NCBI GenBank assembly: GCA_016710525.1
Contig: JADJVQ010000057.1
Span: forward strand, 1 to 49,814
Reading direction: 5' to 3'
Source: Burkholderiaceae bacterium
GTDB lineage: Bacteria; Pseudomonadota; Gammaproteobacteria; Burkholderiales; Burkholderiaceae_E
DNA: 49,814 nt
Part shown: in pieces, positions 8,563 to 16,442 of the stretch
How the letters are laid out: the number at the start of each line of letters is the position of its first letter
Numbering within the stretch: the first letter of the stretch is position 1
Position numbers and translations under genes: made by a program
Notes under the pieces: generated by a model
Database searches by the model: none
What the model saw: only the letters and a program-made list of their open reading frames with translations
Told to the model about the DNA's origin: nothing

Positions 8563-9408
8563 ATGCTTTACCCAGAACTCTTCAAGTCGTTCGAGCGGGT
8601 GCGGTGGAATTTTGACACCGACATCCCGTGGGATCAGTTCGACGCGTCGCTGCTCAGCGACGAGCAGGCGCAGACGATCAAGATGAACGCCATCACCGAA
8701 TGGGCGGCACTGCCCGCGACCGAAATGTTTCTGCGCGACAACCGCGAAGACAGCGACTTCTCGGCGTTCATGTCCGTCTGGTTCTACGAAGAGCAGAAAC
8801 ACGCGCTGGTGCTGATGGAGTACCTGCGGCGTTTCCGCCCTGACCTGCTGCCCACCGAGGAAGAACTGCACGCCGTGCGCTTCGAGTTCGATCCGGCACC
8901 GGCGCTCGAAACCCTGATGCTGCATTTCTGCGGCGAGATCCGCCTGAATCACTGGTATCGCTGCGCGGCAGACTGGCATTCGGAGCCGGTCATCAAGCAG
9001 ATCTACGACATCATTTCGCGCGACGAAGCCCGTCACGGCGGTGCCTACCTGCAATACATGAAAAGGGCGATCGGGCAGTTCGGCGACAGCGCGCGGGCCG
9101 CATTCGCCAAGATCGGCGTGCTGATGGCCAGCGCCAAGCGCACCGCCAAGGCGCTTCACCCGACCAACCTGCACGTCAACAAGTCCTTGTTTCCCAACGA
9201 CACCGTGCAAAGCCGCCTGCCCGAGCCGGCGTGGCTGGAGCGCTGGCTCGACGAGCAGATCCGTTTCGACGCGTCCTGGGAAGGCAAGGTGATGGACCGG
9301 ATCCTGCACAACCTGTCGCTGCTGTTCGATCATCGCTTCAAGTCGGTCCAGGATCTGAACCGGTATCGCCGCGAACTCAACAGCCGGGTCGCAGCCGCCG
9401 CCGCCTGA
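8563..9408 (+). CDS. Ferritin-like di-iron protein (acyl desaturase/ribonucleotide-reductase-like fold)
   Basis: 281 residues, mostly helical. Two carboxylate-histidine motifs are visible: FYEEQKHALV near residue 75 (EExxH) and SRDEARHGGAY near residue 155 (DExRH), with further Glu in ITEWAALPATEMF and FCGEIRLNHWYR. Together they can ligate a di-iron centre, as in acyl-ACP desaturases and related oxygenases. Its place between the lipid operon and the ECF sigma factor suggests oxygen-dependent modification of the lipid or an oxidative-stress role. Neither is proven by sequence. A terminator-like hairpin follows the stop. Confidence 0.8.
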   Translation: MLYPELFKSFERVRWNFDTDIPWDQFDASLLSDEQAQTIKMNAITEWAALPATEMFLRDNREDSDFSAFMSVWFYEEQKHALVLMEYLRRFRPDLLPTEEELHAVRFEFDPAPALETLMLHFCGEIRLNHWYRCAADWHSEPVIKQIYDIISRDEARHGGAYLQYMKRAIGQFGDSARAAFAKIGVLMASAKRTAKALHPTNLHVNKSLFPNDTVQSRLPEPAWLERWLDEQIRFDASWEGKVMDRILHNLSLLFDHRFKSVQDLNRYRRELNSRVAAAAA

Positions 9409-9409
9409 T

Positions 9410-9437
9410 CCCGCCGGCGCGGCCGGCCGTCGGCGGG
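9410..9437 (+). terminator. Terminator-like GC hairpin after the ferritin-like gene
   Basis: CCCGCCG at 9410-9416 is complementary to CGGCGGG at 9431-9437, and the loop itself contains the palindrome GGCCGGCC. It begins 2 nt after the stop at 9408. There is no T-run, so intrinsic termination is only possible, not certain. Confidence 0.4.
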
Positions 9438-9476
9438 TCGCGCGCTGATCGTTCACGATGGAATAGCCCGGGGCAT

Positions 9477-9492
9477 TTGCACGTTCGTGCAA
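9477..9492 (+). promoter_or_regulatory. 16-bp palindrome upstream of the ECF sigma gene, candidate operator
   Basis: TTGCACG (9477-9483) and CGTGCAA (9486-9492) form a perfect inverted repeat with a 2-bp spacer. It sits in the 265-bp gap between the ferritin-like gene and the sigma factor and looks like a dimeric regulator site. The binding protein is unknown. Confidence 0.45.
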
Positions 9493-9673
9493 GTATCAGG
9501 GGGCCGTGGGCACCCGGTGACGCTCGGGACACAGGATGATGTCAGTCGGTCCGGCATACGCGCTCGCGTGGCAGCCGGTATATTCAGGACAACGCACGAT
9601 TGCGGATGGGGCGCCGAAACTCCGGGCGCGTCATGATCGGGCGATCAACCGTCCGCCAACCGACCACACCGCC

Positions 9674-10210
9674 GTGACCCCACCTGACGCCCAGTTCTCG
9701 TCGGCCCTGCTCGAACTGCTGCCCCGCCTGCGGCGCTATGCCCGCATGCTGACGCACGACCCGGCCAGTGCAGACGATCTGGTGCAGGACACGGTCGAAC
9801 GGGCCTGGTCCCATCACCAGCAGTGGCAGCCCGGCTCGGACTTGCGCGCCTGGCTGTTCTCCATCCTCCACAATCGGCGGATCGATCTGCTGCGCAGTTC
9901 GCAACGCCTGCAAAGCCTGGACGACGAATCGGCGCCGCTGTCTCTGGACGAGATCACCAGCCCGCCGGCGCCAGCCGACGACCGCCTGGGCGCGATCGAC
10001 CTGCAGCGCGCGTTCGAGCGATTGAGCGACGAGCATCGCGAGGTGCTGGTCCTGGTGGCCATCGAGCAGTTGTCCTATGACGAAACCGCGCGCGCCCTGG
10101 GGGTGCCGATCGGCACCGTGATGTCGCGCCTGTCGCGGGCTCGCCAGCGGCTGCGTCTCGAGCTGGGTGATGACGCGCCGGCGACGACCCGCCTGACGCG
10201 TGTCAAATGA
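9674..10210 (+). CDS. ECF-type RNA polymerase sigma factor
   Basis: 178 residues from GTG 9674. Region 2 runs from LLPRLRRYARMLTHDPASAD through DLVQDTVERAW to LRAWLFSILHNRRIDLLR. Region 4 is SYDETARALGVPIGTVMSR followed by LSRARQRLRLEL. A longer frame reaches back to ATG 9536, but the added residues are not sigma-like, so the GTG is preferred. The gene overlaps or abuts an anti-sigma gene, as usual. Given the adjacent lipid and peroxidase genes, it probably controls an envelope or photo-oxidative stress response. Its own promoter consensus was not identified. Confidence 0.9.
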   Translation: MTPPDAQFSSALLELLPRLRRYARMLTHDPASADDLVQDTVERAWSHHQQWQPGSDLRAWLFSILHNRRIDLLRSSQRLQSLDDESAPLSLDEITSPPAPADDRLGAIDLQRAFERLSDEHREVLVLVAIEQLSYDETARALGVPIGTVMSRLSRARQRLRLELGDDAPATTRLTRVK

Positions 10211-10223
10211 TCCGCCGCCGCTC

Positions 10224-11109
10224 ATGACGCCCCCGACGCTCCTGCCCGACGATCCCGCCCTGCAGGCGTGGATCGACTGCCGCCTCGACCCCGAACGCGC
10301 GGCCGACATCGAAGCCCAGCTCGCGGCCAACCCGGCCCTTCAGGCCTATGCGCACGAGGCACGCCGCCAGAACGCCCGCCTCGCCCAGGCCTTCGACGCG
10401 CTGCTCGATGAACCGATACCCGACCGGCTCCGCCAGGCGGCACTCGGAATTGCCGAGCGCGGCGGCGCCGCCGCCCGCTCCGAAGCGTCGCCTGCCGGCG
10501 GCCCGCCGGCGGCCCCGGGGAAGCCCGGGACCGGTCGGCCGCGGACGCGGCGCCGCGAACCGGACGCGCTGGCAGATGGCCGCAGCCGTGATCCTGGCGG
10601 TGGCAGTCGGTTTCGCGGCGGGCTGGGGCAGCCGCGACCGCCTGACCTCGGCCCGCGGCGGATCCGGGTCCGGCGAGGGCATCAGCCTGCGGCGCGCCGC
10701 GGCGGTGGCGCACGTCGCCTATGCGCCAGAAGTGCGGCACCCGGTTGAAGTGGCGGCGTCCGATCAGGCGCATCTGGTGGCCTGGCTGTCCAAGCGCCTG
10801 GGCACCAAGCTGCGGGTCCCGGACCTGAGCGCCCAGGGATTCTGGCTGGTCGGCGGGCGTCTGCTGCCCGATTCGACAGGTGCAGTAGCCGCGCAGTTCA
10901 TGTTCGAGCGCAGCCAGGGAACCCGGCTGACGCTGTTCGTGCGTCGGGATGCCCAGGGCAACGACACCGCTTTCCGATTCGCACAGGACGGCAGCCTGTC
11001 GACGTTCTACTGGGTCGACCGCGGGTACGGCTATGCGCTGTCGGGCGATCAGTCGCGCGAGTTCATGCTCACGCTGGCTGACAGTGTCTATCGGCAGCTC
11101 AATCCATGA
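10224..11109 (+). CDS. Anti-sigma factor with single membrane segment, frameshifted in the middle
   Basis: The cytoplasmic half (ATG 10224; ALQAWIDCRLDPERAADIEA, then a HEARRQNARLAQAFDALLDE helix) is in one frame. The membrane segment MAAAVILAVAVGFAAGWG and the extracytoplasmic half to 11109 are in another. The frame changes by one base somewhere in 10450-10560, a GC-rich stretch containing CCCCGGGG near 10515. Joined, the protein is about 294 residues, normal for an ECF anti-sigma factor of the RsiW/ChrR-like type. The HxxxCxxC zinc motif of ChrR-type factors is not present. It is expected to hold the upstream sigma factor inactive. Its stop overlaps the rfaE2 ATG. Confidence 0.8.
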
Positions 11110-11639
11110 GTCCTTCGTCCGGCTTCGAGCGCGGCGGCCTGTCGGCCGGCGGCCACGGCGTGCCTGCGTTCGAGCGCAAGATCGTCGCGACCGCCGATCT
11201 GAGTCTTGCGGCGGCGCGCCTGCCCGCCCCGCGGGTATTCACCAATGGTGTCTTCGACCTGCTGCATCGCGGACACGTCACCTACCTCGCGCAGGCCCGT
11301 GCGCTCGGGGCCAGCCTGATCGTCGCGGTCAATGACGATGCCTCGGTGCGCCGCCTGGGCAAGGGGGACGACCGGCCGATCAATGCCTGCGCCGACCGGA
11401 TGGCGGTACTGGCCGCGCTGGGCATGGTCGATCTGGTCACCAGCTTCGGCGACGACACGCCGCTCGCACTGATCCTGGCAGCCCGGCCGGAAGTGCTCGT
11501 CAAGGGCGGCGACTGGCCGCTCGATCGCATCGTCGGCGCCGACGCGGTGCGTGGCTGGGGCGGTCAGGTGCACTCGATCGCGTTCGAGCACGAGCGCTCG
11601 ACCACGTCGATGCTCGAGAAGATCCGCCAGCCTCGCTAA
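11106..11639 (+). CDS. rfaE2: D-glycero-beta-D-manno-heptose 1-phosphate adenylyltransferase
   Basis: 177 residues. VFTNGVFDLLHRGHVTYL contains the nucleotidyltransferase HxGH signature, and the later HERSTTSMLEKI is the conserved ISTTxLI-like motif. It covers only the C-terminal adenylyltransferase half of HldE, as in bacteria where the kinase is separate. The product makes ADP-heptose for the lipopolysaccharide inner core. The ATG at 11106 overlaps the anti-sigma stop. Its TAA overlaps, on the opposite strand, the stop of the gamma-glutamylcyclotransferase gene, so the two converge with no spacer. Confidence 0.93.
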   Translation: MSPSSGFERGGLSAGGHGVPAFERKIVATADLSLAAARLPAPRVFTNGVFDLLHRGHVTYLAQARALGASLIVAVNDDASVRRLGKGDDRPINACADRMAVLAALGMVDLVTSFGDDTPLALILAARPEVLVKGGDWPLDRIVGADAVRGWGGQVHSIAFEHERSTTSMLEKIRQPR

Positions 11640-12142
11640 GGCCTGCCGCGCGCCGGGTCGCCGGTGGGGGCGTCCGGCGCCCCGTGCCGTTCGGCGAAGC
11701 CGGCCAGATGCGCGCGCTCGAAGGCGGCCTCGTCCCAGGGCTGGGCCAGCAGACGGGCGGGATCGAGCCAGAGGTAACACTGCGCCGATACGGGGTCTTG
11801 CGGCTGTGCCGGCTGGCCACCGGCAGTCCCGCCGGAAGTGCCGTCGCGCGCCGGCAGGACAGTCACCGACACGGTCTGGCGCCGATACTCGCTCCCTTCG
11901 AAACGGTCCAGCCGCTCGAGGTCATCGGGCGATACGCCGAACCAGAGCCGGCCGAGGACTTCAGCCTGCGCATCGGGCACTACCGCCGGATAGGATTCGT
12001 TGCGGATCGCCAGGCGCCGGAAGCCGGCCAGCCGCGCCCGGGCCGACGCATATTGCCCGCGCACCACCCGTGCCCAGACCGCCTCGTACATCAGCGAACC
12101 GTAGGTAAAGACGTTCACGCCGGCACTCAAGGGCTGCGCCAT
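11636..12142 (-). CDS. Gamma-glutamylcyclotransferase-like (AIG2/GGCT) protein
   Basis: 168 residues from ATG 12142. NVFTYGSLMYEAVW holds the YGSLM substrate-binding loop at the N-terminus, and DRFEGSEYRRQTV holds the catalytic Glu of GGCT-fold enzymes. It probably cleaves gamma-glutamyl or related amide bonds to give 5-oxoproline. The long Gly/Pro insert around residues 100-120 is not typical. A longer frame exists upstream but is only the antisense of low-complexity sequence, and residues before FTYGSLM would exceed the family length. It starts inside the last codons of the upstream small secreted-protein gene. Confidence 0.85.
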   Translation of the reverse strand: MAQPLSAGVNVFTYGSLMYEAVWARVVRGQYASARARLAGFRRLAIRNESYPAVVPDAQAEVLGRLWFGVSPDDLERLDRFEGSEYRRQTVSVTVLPARDGTSGGTAGGQPAQPQDPVSAQCYLWLDPARLLAQPWDEAAFERAHLAGFAERHGAPDAPTGDPARGRP

Positions 12143-12546
12143 TGATGCAAGGTGGCCGGTCCCGCCGGCGGCCCGGGTACGCCGGGCACGGGCACGACGG
12201 CAAACCCGGACGGCCGTCGGCCGGGCGCAGGGCCAGGGTGCCAGCTTCCCGGGTGCCCCGGGCCGCCGGGCATCGGCTGAACGACGGGCCCGCTGGGTGG
12301 CAAGCCCCCCCAGCCCAGGACAACATGCGGCGTCATCACGACCACGCCACCCGGATGCCCGCCTGGCGCAGGCGGCGCCGGCCGGGTCGACCACACCTGA
12401 TCCGGCACCCGCAGCGGCACAGGATCGGCCACGCCGCCGCCGGGAGCGGAGTGCGCACCGCGACCGGCCTGGGCGTTCGCAGGCGGGCCGCACAACGCCA
12501 GCCCGGTGGCCATAACCGACAACAGGGTCAGCCGATGCACTGCCAT
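12127..12546 (-). CDS. Small secreted Pro/Gly-rich protein of unknown function
   Basis: 139 residues from ATG 12546, preceded by AAGGAA at good spacing. Residues 1-26 form a signal peptide (MAVHRLTLLSVMATGLALCG, then PPANAQ). The mature part is dominated by Pro and Gly (VVVMTPHVVLGWGGLPPSG and similar) and shows no domain I recognise. It lies 23 nt after the SPOR gene and overlaps the GGCT start by 16 nt, so it belongs to the same transcript. It may be an envelope filler or linker protein. It is not a clear family member. Confidence 0.55.
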   Translation of the reverse strand: MAVHRLTLLSVMATGLALCGPPANAQAGRGAHSAPGGGVADPVPLRVPDQVWSTRPAPPAPGGHPGGVVVMTPHVVLGWGGLPPSGPVVQPMPGGPGHPGSWHPGPAPGRRPSGFAVVPVPGVPGPPAGPATLHQWRSP

Positions 12547-12569
12547 GGCAGGTTCCTTAACAGCAGGGG

Positions 12570-13433
12570 TCAGGACGCGGGACCCGGGCACGCGCCTGGC
12601 GCGATGCCCGACACCGACTGCAATTGTGCGCGCGAGGCCTCCCAGAGGCCATCGCTGACCGACGGGCCACGGGTGAGGCGCGCCCAGCTGCGTTCGGTGC
12701 GCCCGGGCACCGGCGTGATCAGCGCCCCCGTGACCCCGCGGGCGACCAGGCGCTCGACCTGCACACGCGCGCCTTCCTGCGAACGAAAAATGCCCAGTGA
12801 AATGGACGACTTCAAGGGACCCTCGCCAATCAGGAACAGATCGGCAATGCCGCGCTGGCGCAACTGATCGATCCGGCGTTGCGCATCCCCGGGGATCGCG
12901 CCCGGCGGCAGATACACCATGAACGACGAGGTTTCAGCTCGCCGCTCGAGGCTGAACTGCTGGCCCGCCGGCAATCCGCGCGCCCAGTCTCGAACCGGCT
13001 CGAGACGCGCCTCGTCCAGCGGACCGGCCTCCAGGCACTGCATCGGTGCGGCCGCGCCGGCAGCCAGGGGGGGCAGGGCCCCGCCAGCAGGCGGCACCGC
13101 CGGCGCGGCACCTGGCGCGGCGCCAGGGTCGGCGGATGGGTTAGCGGGAGAAGCGCCCGGACCGGTCGCAGCGGGGGCGGCCGAAGGGACGGCGGGCGGA
13201 TCGGCCGCACGGGCGGCCTGGCCGGCCGACCCCGCGGTATCGGCCGGCGGCGCGGCGCCCGGCGCCCCCGCCTCCCCCTTGCCGGGAACCATGACCTTCA
13301 GGCGCTCCGGCGCAACCTGCGCGCTGACGGGCAGCGCGGTGCCGCCGGGCCCCCAGGCGTCGAGCGTGCCCTGCCACGCCAGGAACGCGATCAGGTTGGC
13401 CAGGACCAGGATCAGCAGCAGCAGGCGCGTCAT
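12570..13433 (-). CDS. SPOR-domain protein with N-terminal membrane anchor
   Basis: 287 residues. A single hydrophobic helix (LLLLILVLANLIAFLAWQG) at residues 4-22 is followed by about 110 residues of Ala/Pro/Gly linker. The C-terminal SPOR-like repeat (SFMVYLPPGA, GDAQRRIDQLRQRGIADLF, and SISLGIFRSQEGARVQVERL) lies near residues 170-245. SPOR domains bind denuded peptidoglycan at the division septum. The start overlaps the birA stop (ATGA). In many Burkholderiales this gene follows birA and coaX; here coaX is absent. Confidence 0.85.
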   Translation of the reverse strand: MTRLLLLILVLANLIAFLAWQGTLDAWGPGGTALPVSAQVAPERLKVMVPGKGEAGAPGAAPPADTAGSAGQAARAADPPAVPSAAPAATGPGASPANPSADPGAAPGAAPAVPPAGGALPPLAAGAAAPMQCLEAGPLDEARLEPVRDWARGLPAGQQFSLERRAETSSFMVYLPPGAIPGDAQRRIDQLRQRGIADLFLIGEGPLKSSISLGIFRSQEGARVQVERLVARGVTGALITPVPGRTERSWARLTRGPSVSDGLWEASRAQLQSVSGIAPGACPGPAS

Positions 13434-14290
13434 GGCGCGTCCGCCAGACTGGCGCGCCGCCGCACCGACACCTCACCGGCGCAGATCCGGTGTTCGGCCC
13501 CGCCCTCGAGCAGGCGCAGCGCGCCGTCCTCGTCGATACCGGCGGCGGTGCCGGTCTGCACCGTGGTGCCGTCGAAGAGAATGGCGACTTCATCGCCCGC
13601 CAGCACATCGAACCGCGCCCAGCGGGGCGGCAGCGACAAGATGCCAGCCCCCTCGAGGACGTCGATCATGACTCGGGCCAAGGTACCGGCCAGCCAGGTG
13701 CGATCGGGCATCCGTGCCGGCGAATCGAACAGGCAGCCCACCGGCTGGTCGATTCGCTCGAGCAGGCCCGGGTCGGGCAGCAGGTTCAGGCCCAGTCCGG
13801 CCACCACCCGGACCCGCTCGGCCTGAACCCGGGATTCGAGCAGCAGGCCGGCCACTTTGCGGCCGTGGCGCTGCAGGTCGTTCGGCCATTTCAGGCCGAT
13901 GCCGTCGGTCAGGCCGGCCAGGCATTCGGCGATGGCCAGGCCGGTGGCAACCGACAGCACCGAAAGCCTGCCCGCGCCGTCGGGCAGGCGCATCTCGAAG
14001 GCGGCCGAGAGCGTCAGCGACTGCGCGCCACCGCTGAGCCAGGTCCGCCCGCGCCGGCCGCGGCCCGCGGTCTGGCGGCGCGCCAGCACCAGCCGCGACG
14101 CCGCCGCCACCTCCGGCCAGGGCTGCTGGAGCAGCCACTGATTGGTCGAGCCGACCGACTCGAGCAGCTCGACCCGATCGGGGGCGAGCCCGGCCACCCG
14201 TGCGATCCGGCCGGCGTCGAGATCGTCGCCGGCAGCAGACGCCACAGGACTGTCGGGCTTGGAATCAGAGGGTTCTGGCGTGCGCTCCAC
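13430..14290 (-). CDS. birA: Biotin--[acetyl-CoA-carboxylase] ligase
   Basis: 286 residues. ARRQTAGRGRRGRTWLS contains the biotinyl-AMP binding GRGRRGR loop, followed by GIGLKWPNDLQRHGRKVAGLL with the KWPNDL and active-site Lys motifs, and a C-terminal SH3-like part. The E. coli BirA N-terminal DNA-binding domain is missing, so this form is probably enzyme only, not a repressor. The start at 14290 is the first ATG but the first 28 residues are not conserved in type; a GTG further in is possible. It is divergent from the VanZ gene with 36 bp between starts. Confidence 0.93.
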   Translation of the reverse strand: MERTPEPSDSKPDSPVASAAGDDLDAGRIARVAGLAPDRVELLESVGSTNQWLLQQPWPEVAAASRLVLARRQTAGRGRRGRTWLSGGAQSLTLSAAFEMRLPDGAGRLSVLSVATGLAIAECLAGLTDGIGLKWPNDLQRHGRKVAGLLLESRVQAERVRVVAGLGLNLLPDPGLLERIDQPVGCLFDSPARMPDRTWLAGTLARVMIDVLEGAGILSLPPRWARFDVLAGDEVAILFDGTTVQTGTAAGIDEDGALRLLEGGAEHRICAGEVSVRRRASLADAP

Positions 14291-14326
14291 CGGTCAATCA
14301 TATCCTGTACCCTGAGCCGAACCGCC

Positions 14327-15463
14327 ATGACGATCGCCCCGTCCAGCCGCCCGTCCAGGCTGCCGCATGCAGCGCTGGTCACCTATGCGATCGCCCTTGT
14401 CGTCGGAACGCTGTTTCCGATGTCGGGCTGGCGTTCGTCCGGCCTGCCCGTCTTCGGATTTCTGCTCGACCCCTGGCCGCGCTGGTGGACCTGGTTCGAC
14501 ATCGTCTTCAACATCGTGGTCTACCTGCCGGGCGGCCTGCTGCTGGCCATGGTGCTTCGCGAAAGCCGCTGGGCGCGCCATGCGGTGCTGCTCGCGGTGC
14601 TGGTTGGCAGTGCTGCGGCGGTGTCGCTGGAGGCACTGCAAAGCCTGCTGCCCAACCGGGTCCCGTCGCGCCTGGACTGGCTGGCCAATACGGCCGGCGC
14701 CTGGCTGGGCGCCCTGCTCTCGCCCCTGGGCGCGCGGCTGGCCGCCCGCGGCCAGCGCACCCTCGACCAGCGCATGGCCATCGACGGCACCGACAGCGCG
14801 ATCGGGACCACGCTGGTGGGCATCTGGCTGCTGATCCAATGGCCGCCGCAGCGCCTGCTGTTCGGCCAGGGCGATCTGCTGCACGCGCTCGTCGCCGCCG
14901 CCGAACTGGCCGGCCTGTCCACCAGCGCCACCGACTGGCGCCTGGGCGCCGAACACACGGTGTTCGCCGAAGCGCTGGGCGTGGCGATGGCGGTCGCCAG
15001 CATCGGCCTGCTGGTGCGCGAGGTGCTCCCGACCCGGGCCCCTCGCGCGGCCGTGACAGCCGCCCTGCTGTTCGCCGCGGTTTCGGTGAAGACCGTCGCC
15101 ACCGCCACGATGATCGGGCCAGGCAAGTCGGTCGGCTGGCTGACCGCCGGCGCCCAGGGCGGTCTGCTGACCGGGGCTGTGATCCTGGCCCTGCTGTCGG
15201 CAGCCCAGCGCGTGACCCGGCTTCGGCTGGCCATGGCGGCGCTGGCGCTGAACAGTCTGCTCACCACCGCTTTCCCGTTCGACACCTACTACGCCAGCGC
15301 GCTGGCCAGCTGGGAAACCAGCAGCTGGCGCAACATCGACGGGCTGCTGCGCACGGCATCCTCGCTGTGGCCGTACGCCGCGATCGCCTGGTGCGCCCAG
15401 CGCCTGCATGCGCTGGGCGGCGCGCGCCTGCGGGCGCGATCTATAATCCGACGGACATCATGA
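14327..15463 (+). CDS. VanZ-family membrane protein
   Basis: 378 residues with about nine hydrophobic segments. FDIVFNIVVYLPGGLLLAMV and the following SLEALQSLLPNRVPSRLDWL match the VanZ-like core (the N-x-x-x-Y-x-P-x-G and E-x-x-Q motifs) in the first 130 residues, followed by an extended membrane part. VanZ-like proteins are envelope proteins; their molecular activity is unclear. The ATG is at 14327, in a short divergent gap shared with birA. The TGA overlaps the ATG of the ferredoxin gene, so these genes are cotranscribed. Confidence 0.85.
   Translation: MTIAPSSRPSRLPHAALVTYAIALVVGTLFPMSGWRSSGLPVFGFLLDPWPRWWTWFDIVFNIVVYLPGGLLLAMVLRESRWARHAVLLAVLVGSAAAVSLEALQSLLPNRVPSRLDWLANTAGAWLGALLSPLGARLAARGQRTLDQRMAIDGTDSAIGTTLVGIWLLIQWPPQRLLFGQGDLLHALVAAAELAGLSTSATDWRLGAEHTVFAEALGVAMAVASIGLLVREVLPTRAPRAAVTAALLFAAVSVKTVATATMIGPGKSVGWLTAGAQGGLLTGAVILALLSAAQRVTRLRLAMAALALNSLLTTAFPFDTYYASALASWETSSWRNIDGLLRTASSLWPYAAIAWCAQRLHALGGARLRARSIIRRTS
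15442..15447 (+). promoter_or_regulatory. -10 box TATAAT upstream of the ferredoxin gene
   Basis: The string TCTATAATCCG ends 9 nt before the ATG at 15460 and recurs exactly before dacC (around 17543). It implies an internal promoter inside the end of the VanZ gene and a very short leader. No clear -35 is visible. Confidence 0.45.
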
Positions 15464-15771
15464 GCCACTTCGACAAGCACGTCTTCTTCTGCCTCAATCA
15501 GCGCGACGACGGCCGAGCCTGCTGTGCCGACCACGGGGCGCAGGCGCTGCAGGCCCATGCCAAGCAGCGCATCAAGGCGCTCGGCCTGTCGGGTCCCGGC
15601 AAGATTCGGATCAACAAGGCCGGCTGCCTCGACCGCTGCGAACTCGGACCGGTGGCCGTCGTCTACCCCGAAGGCGTCTGGTACACCTTCGTCGACCAGC
15701 ACGACATCGACGAAATCATCGATTCGCATCTGGTCAAGGGCATCCCGGTCGAGCGGCTGAAGCTCGAATGA
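15460..15771 (+). CDS. Thioredoxin-like (2Fe-2S) ferredoxin
   Basis: 103 residues. Cysteines in HVFFCLNQRD, RACCADHG and KAGCLDRCELG form the C-x(10-12)-C ... C-x3-C ligand set of thioredoxin-fold ferredoxins. It would carry one 2Fe-2S cluster and act as a soluble electron carrier. Its start overlaps the VanZ stop and its stop overlaps the start of the alpha/beta hydrolase. The ferredoxin-hydrolase pair is common in Burkholderiales; the redox partner is unknown. Confidence 0.9.
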   Translation: MSHFDKHVFFCLNQRDDGRACCADHGAQALQAHAKQRIKALGLSGPGKIRINKAGCLDRCELGPVAVVYPEGVWYTFVDQHDIDEIIDSHLVKGIPVERLKLE

Positions 15772-16412
15772 ATTCCGCCACCCAGCGACTGCTCGTCGCG
15801 GGCCCGGCCGGCGCCATCGATGTCGCGCTCGACTACCCGGCGGCGGCCGCGCTCGGCGTGGCGGTGATCGCGCATCCGCACCCGCTGCATGGCGGCACCC
15901 GCGACAACAAGGTGGTCCAGACGCTGGCCCGCGCGCTGCTGGCGCTGGGATACGTCTGCTGGCGGCCGAATTTCCGGGGTGTCGGTGAATCGGCGGGCGA
16001 ACACGACGAAGGTCGCGGCGAAACAGAAGACCTCCTGGCGCTGGTGGACTTCGCACAGGCCCGGGCGCGTACCGAAGGGCTGCCCGACACCCCCGTTGTC
16101 CTGGCCGGATTTTCGTTCGGCAGCTTCGTGCAATCCCGCGTCGCCAGCGCGCTCGCGGCGCGGGGCGCGCCACCCGCGCGCCTGGTCTTCGTCGGCGCGG
16201 CCGTGTCGCGTTTCCCGCTCGAGGCGGTGCCGCCCGACACCCTGGTCATCCATGGCGAGACCGACGACGTCGTGCCGCTGGCGGCCGTCTTCGAATGGGC
16301 CCGGCCCCTCGAGCTTCCCGTGGTCGTCATTCCGGGCGCCGATCATTTCTTCCATCGCAAGTTGCCGCTGGTGAAGCGGATCGTGATGGCCGGCTTCGGC
16401 AAGCACGACTGA
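15768..16412 (+). CDS. Alpha/beta hydrolase
   Basis: 214 residues. The nucleophile elbow GFSFGS supplies the Ser, HGETDDVVP the Asp and PGADHFFH the His, so the triad is complete. IAHPHPLHGGTRDNKVVQTL and RPNFRGVGESAGEHDEG are typical of the small DUF-type hydrolases that carry an oxyanion HPHPxxGG loop. The substrate is unknown, possibly a short ester or thioester. Coupled by ATGA to the ferredoxin gene. Confidence 0.9.
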   Translation: MNSATQRLLVAGPAGAIDVALDYPAAAALGVAVIAHPHPLHGGTRDNKVVQTLARALLALGYVCWRPNFRGVGESAGEHDEGRGETEDLLALVDFAQARARTEGLPDTPVVLAGFSFGSFVQSRVASALAARGAPPARLVFVGAAVSRFPLEAVPPDTLVIHGETDDVVPLAAVFEWARPLELPVVVIPGADHFFHRKLPLVKRIVMAGFGKHD

Positions 16413-16442
16413 CTCCCTGCCCCAGCCGCCCGGAGTCACGCG

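Noticed and set aside
9536..9673. Longer start of the ECF sigma gene at ATG 9536
   Set aside because: The extra 46 residues are not sigma-like; the GTG at 9674 gives the usual length.
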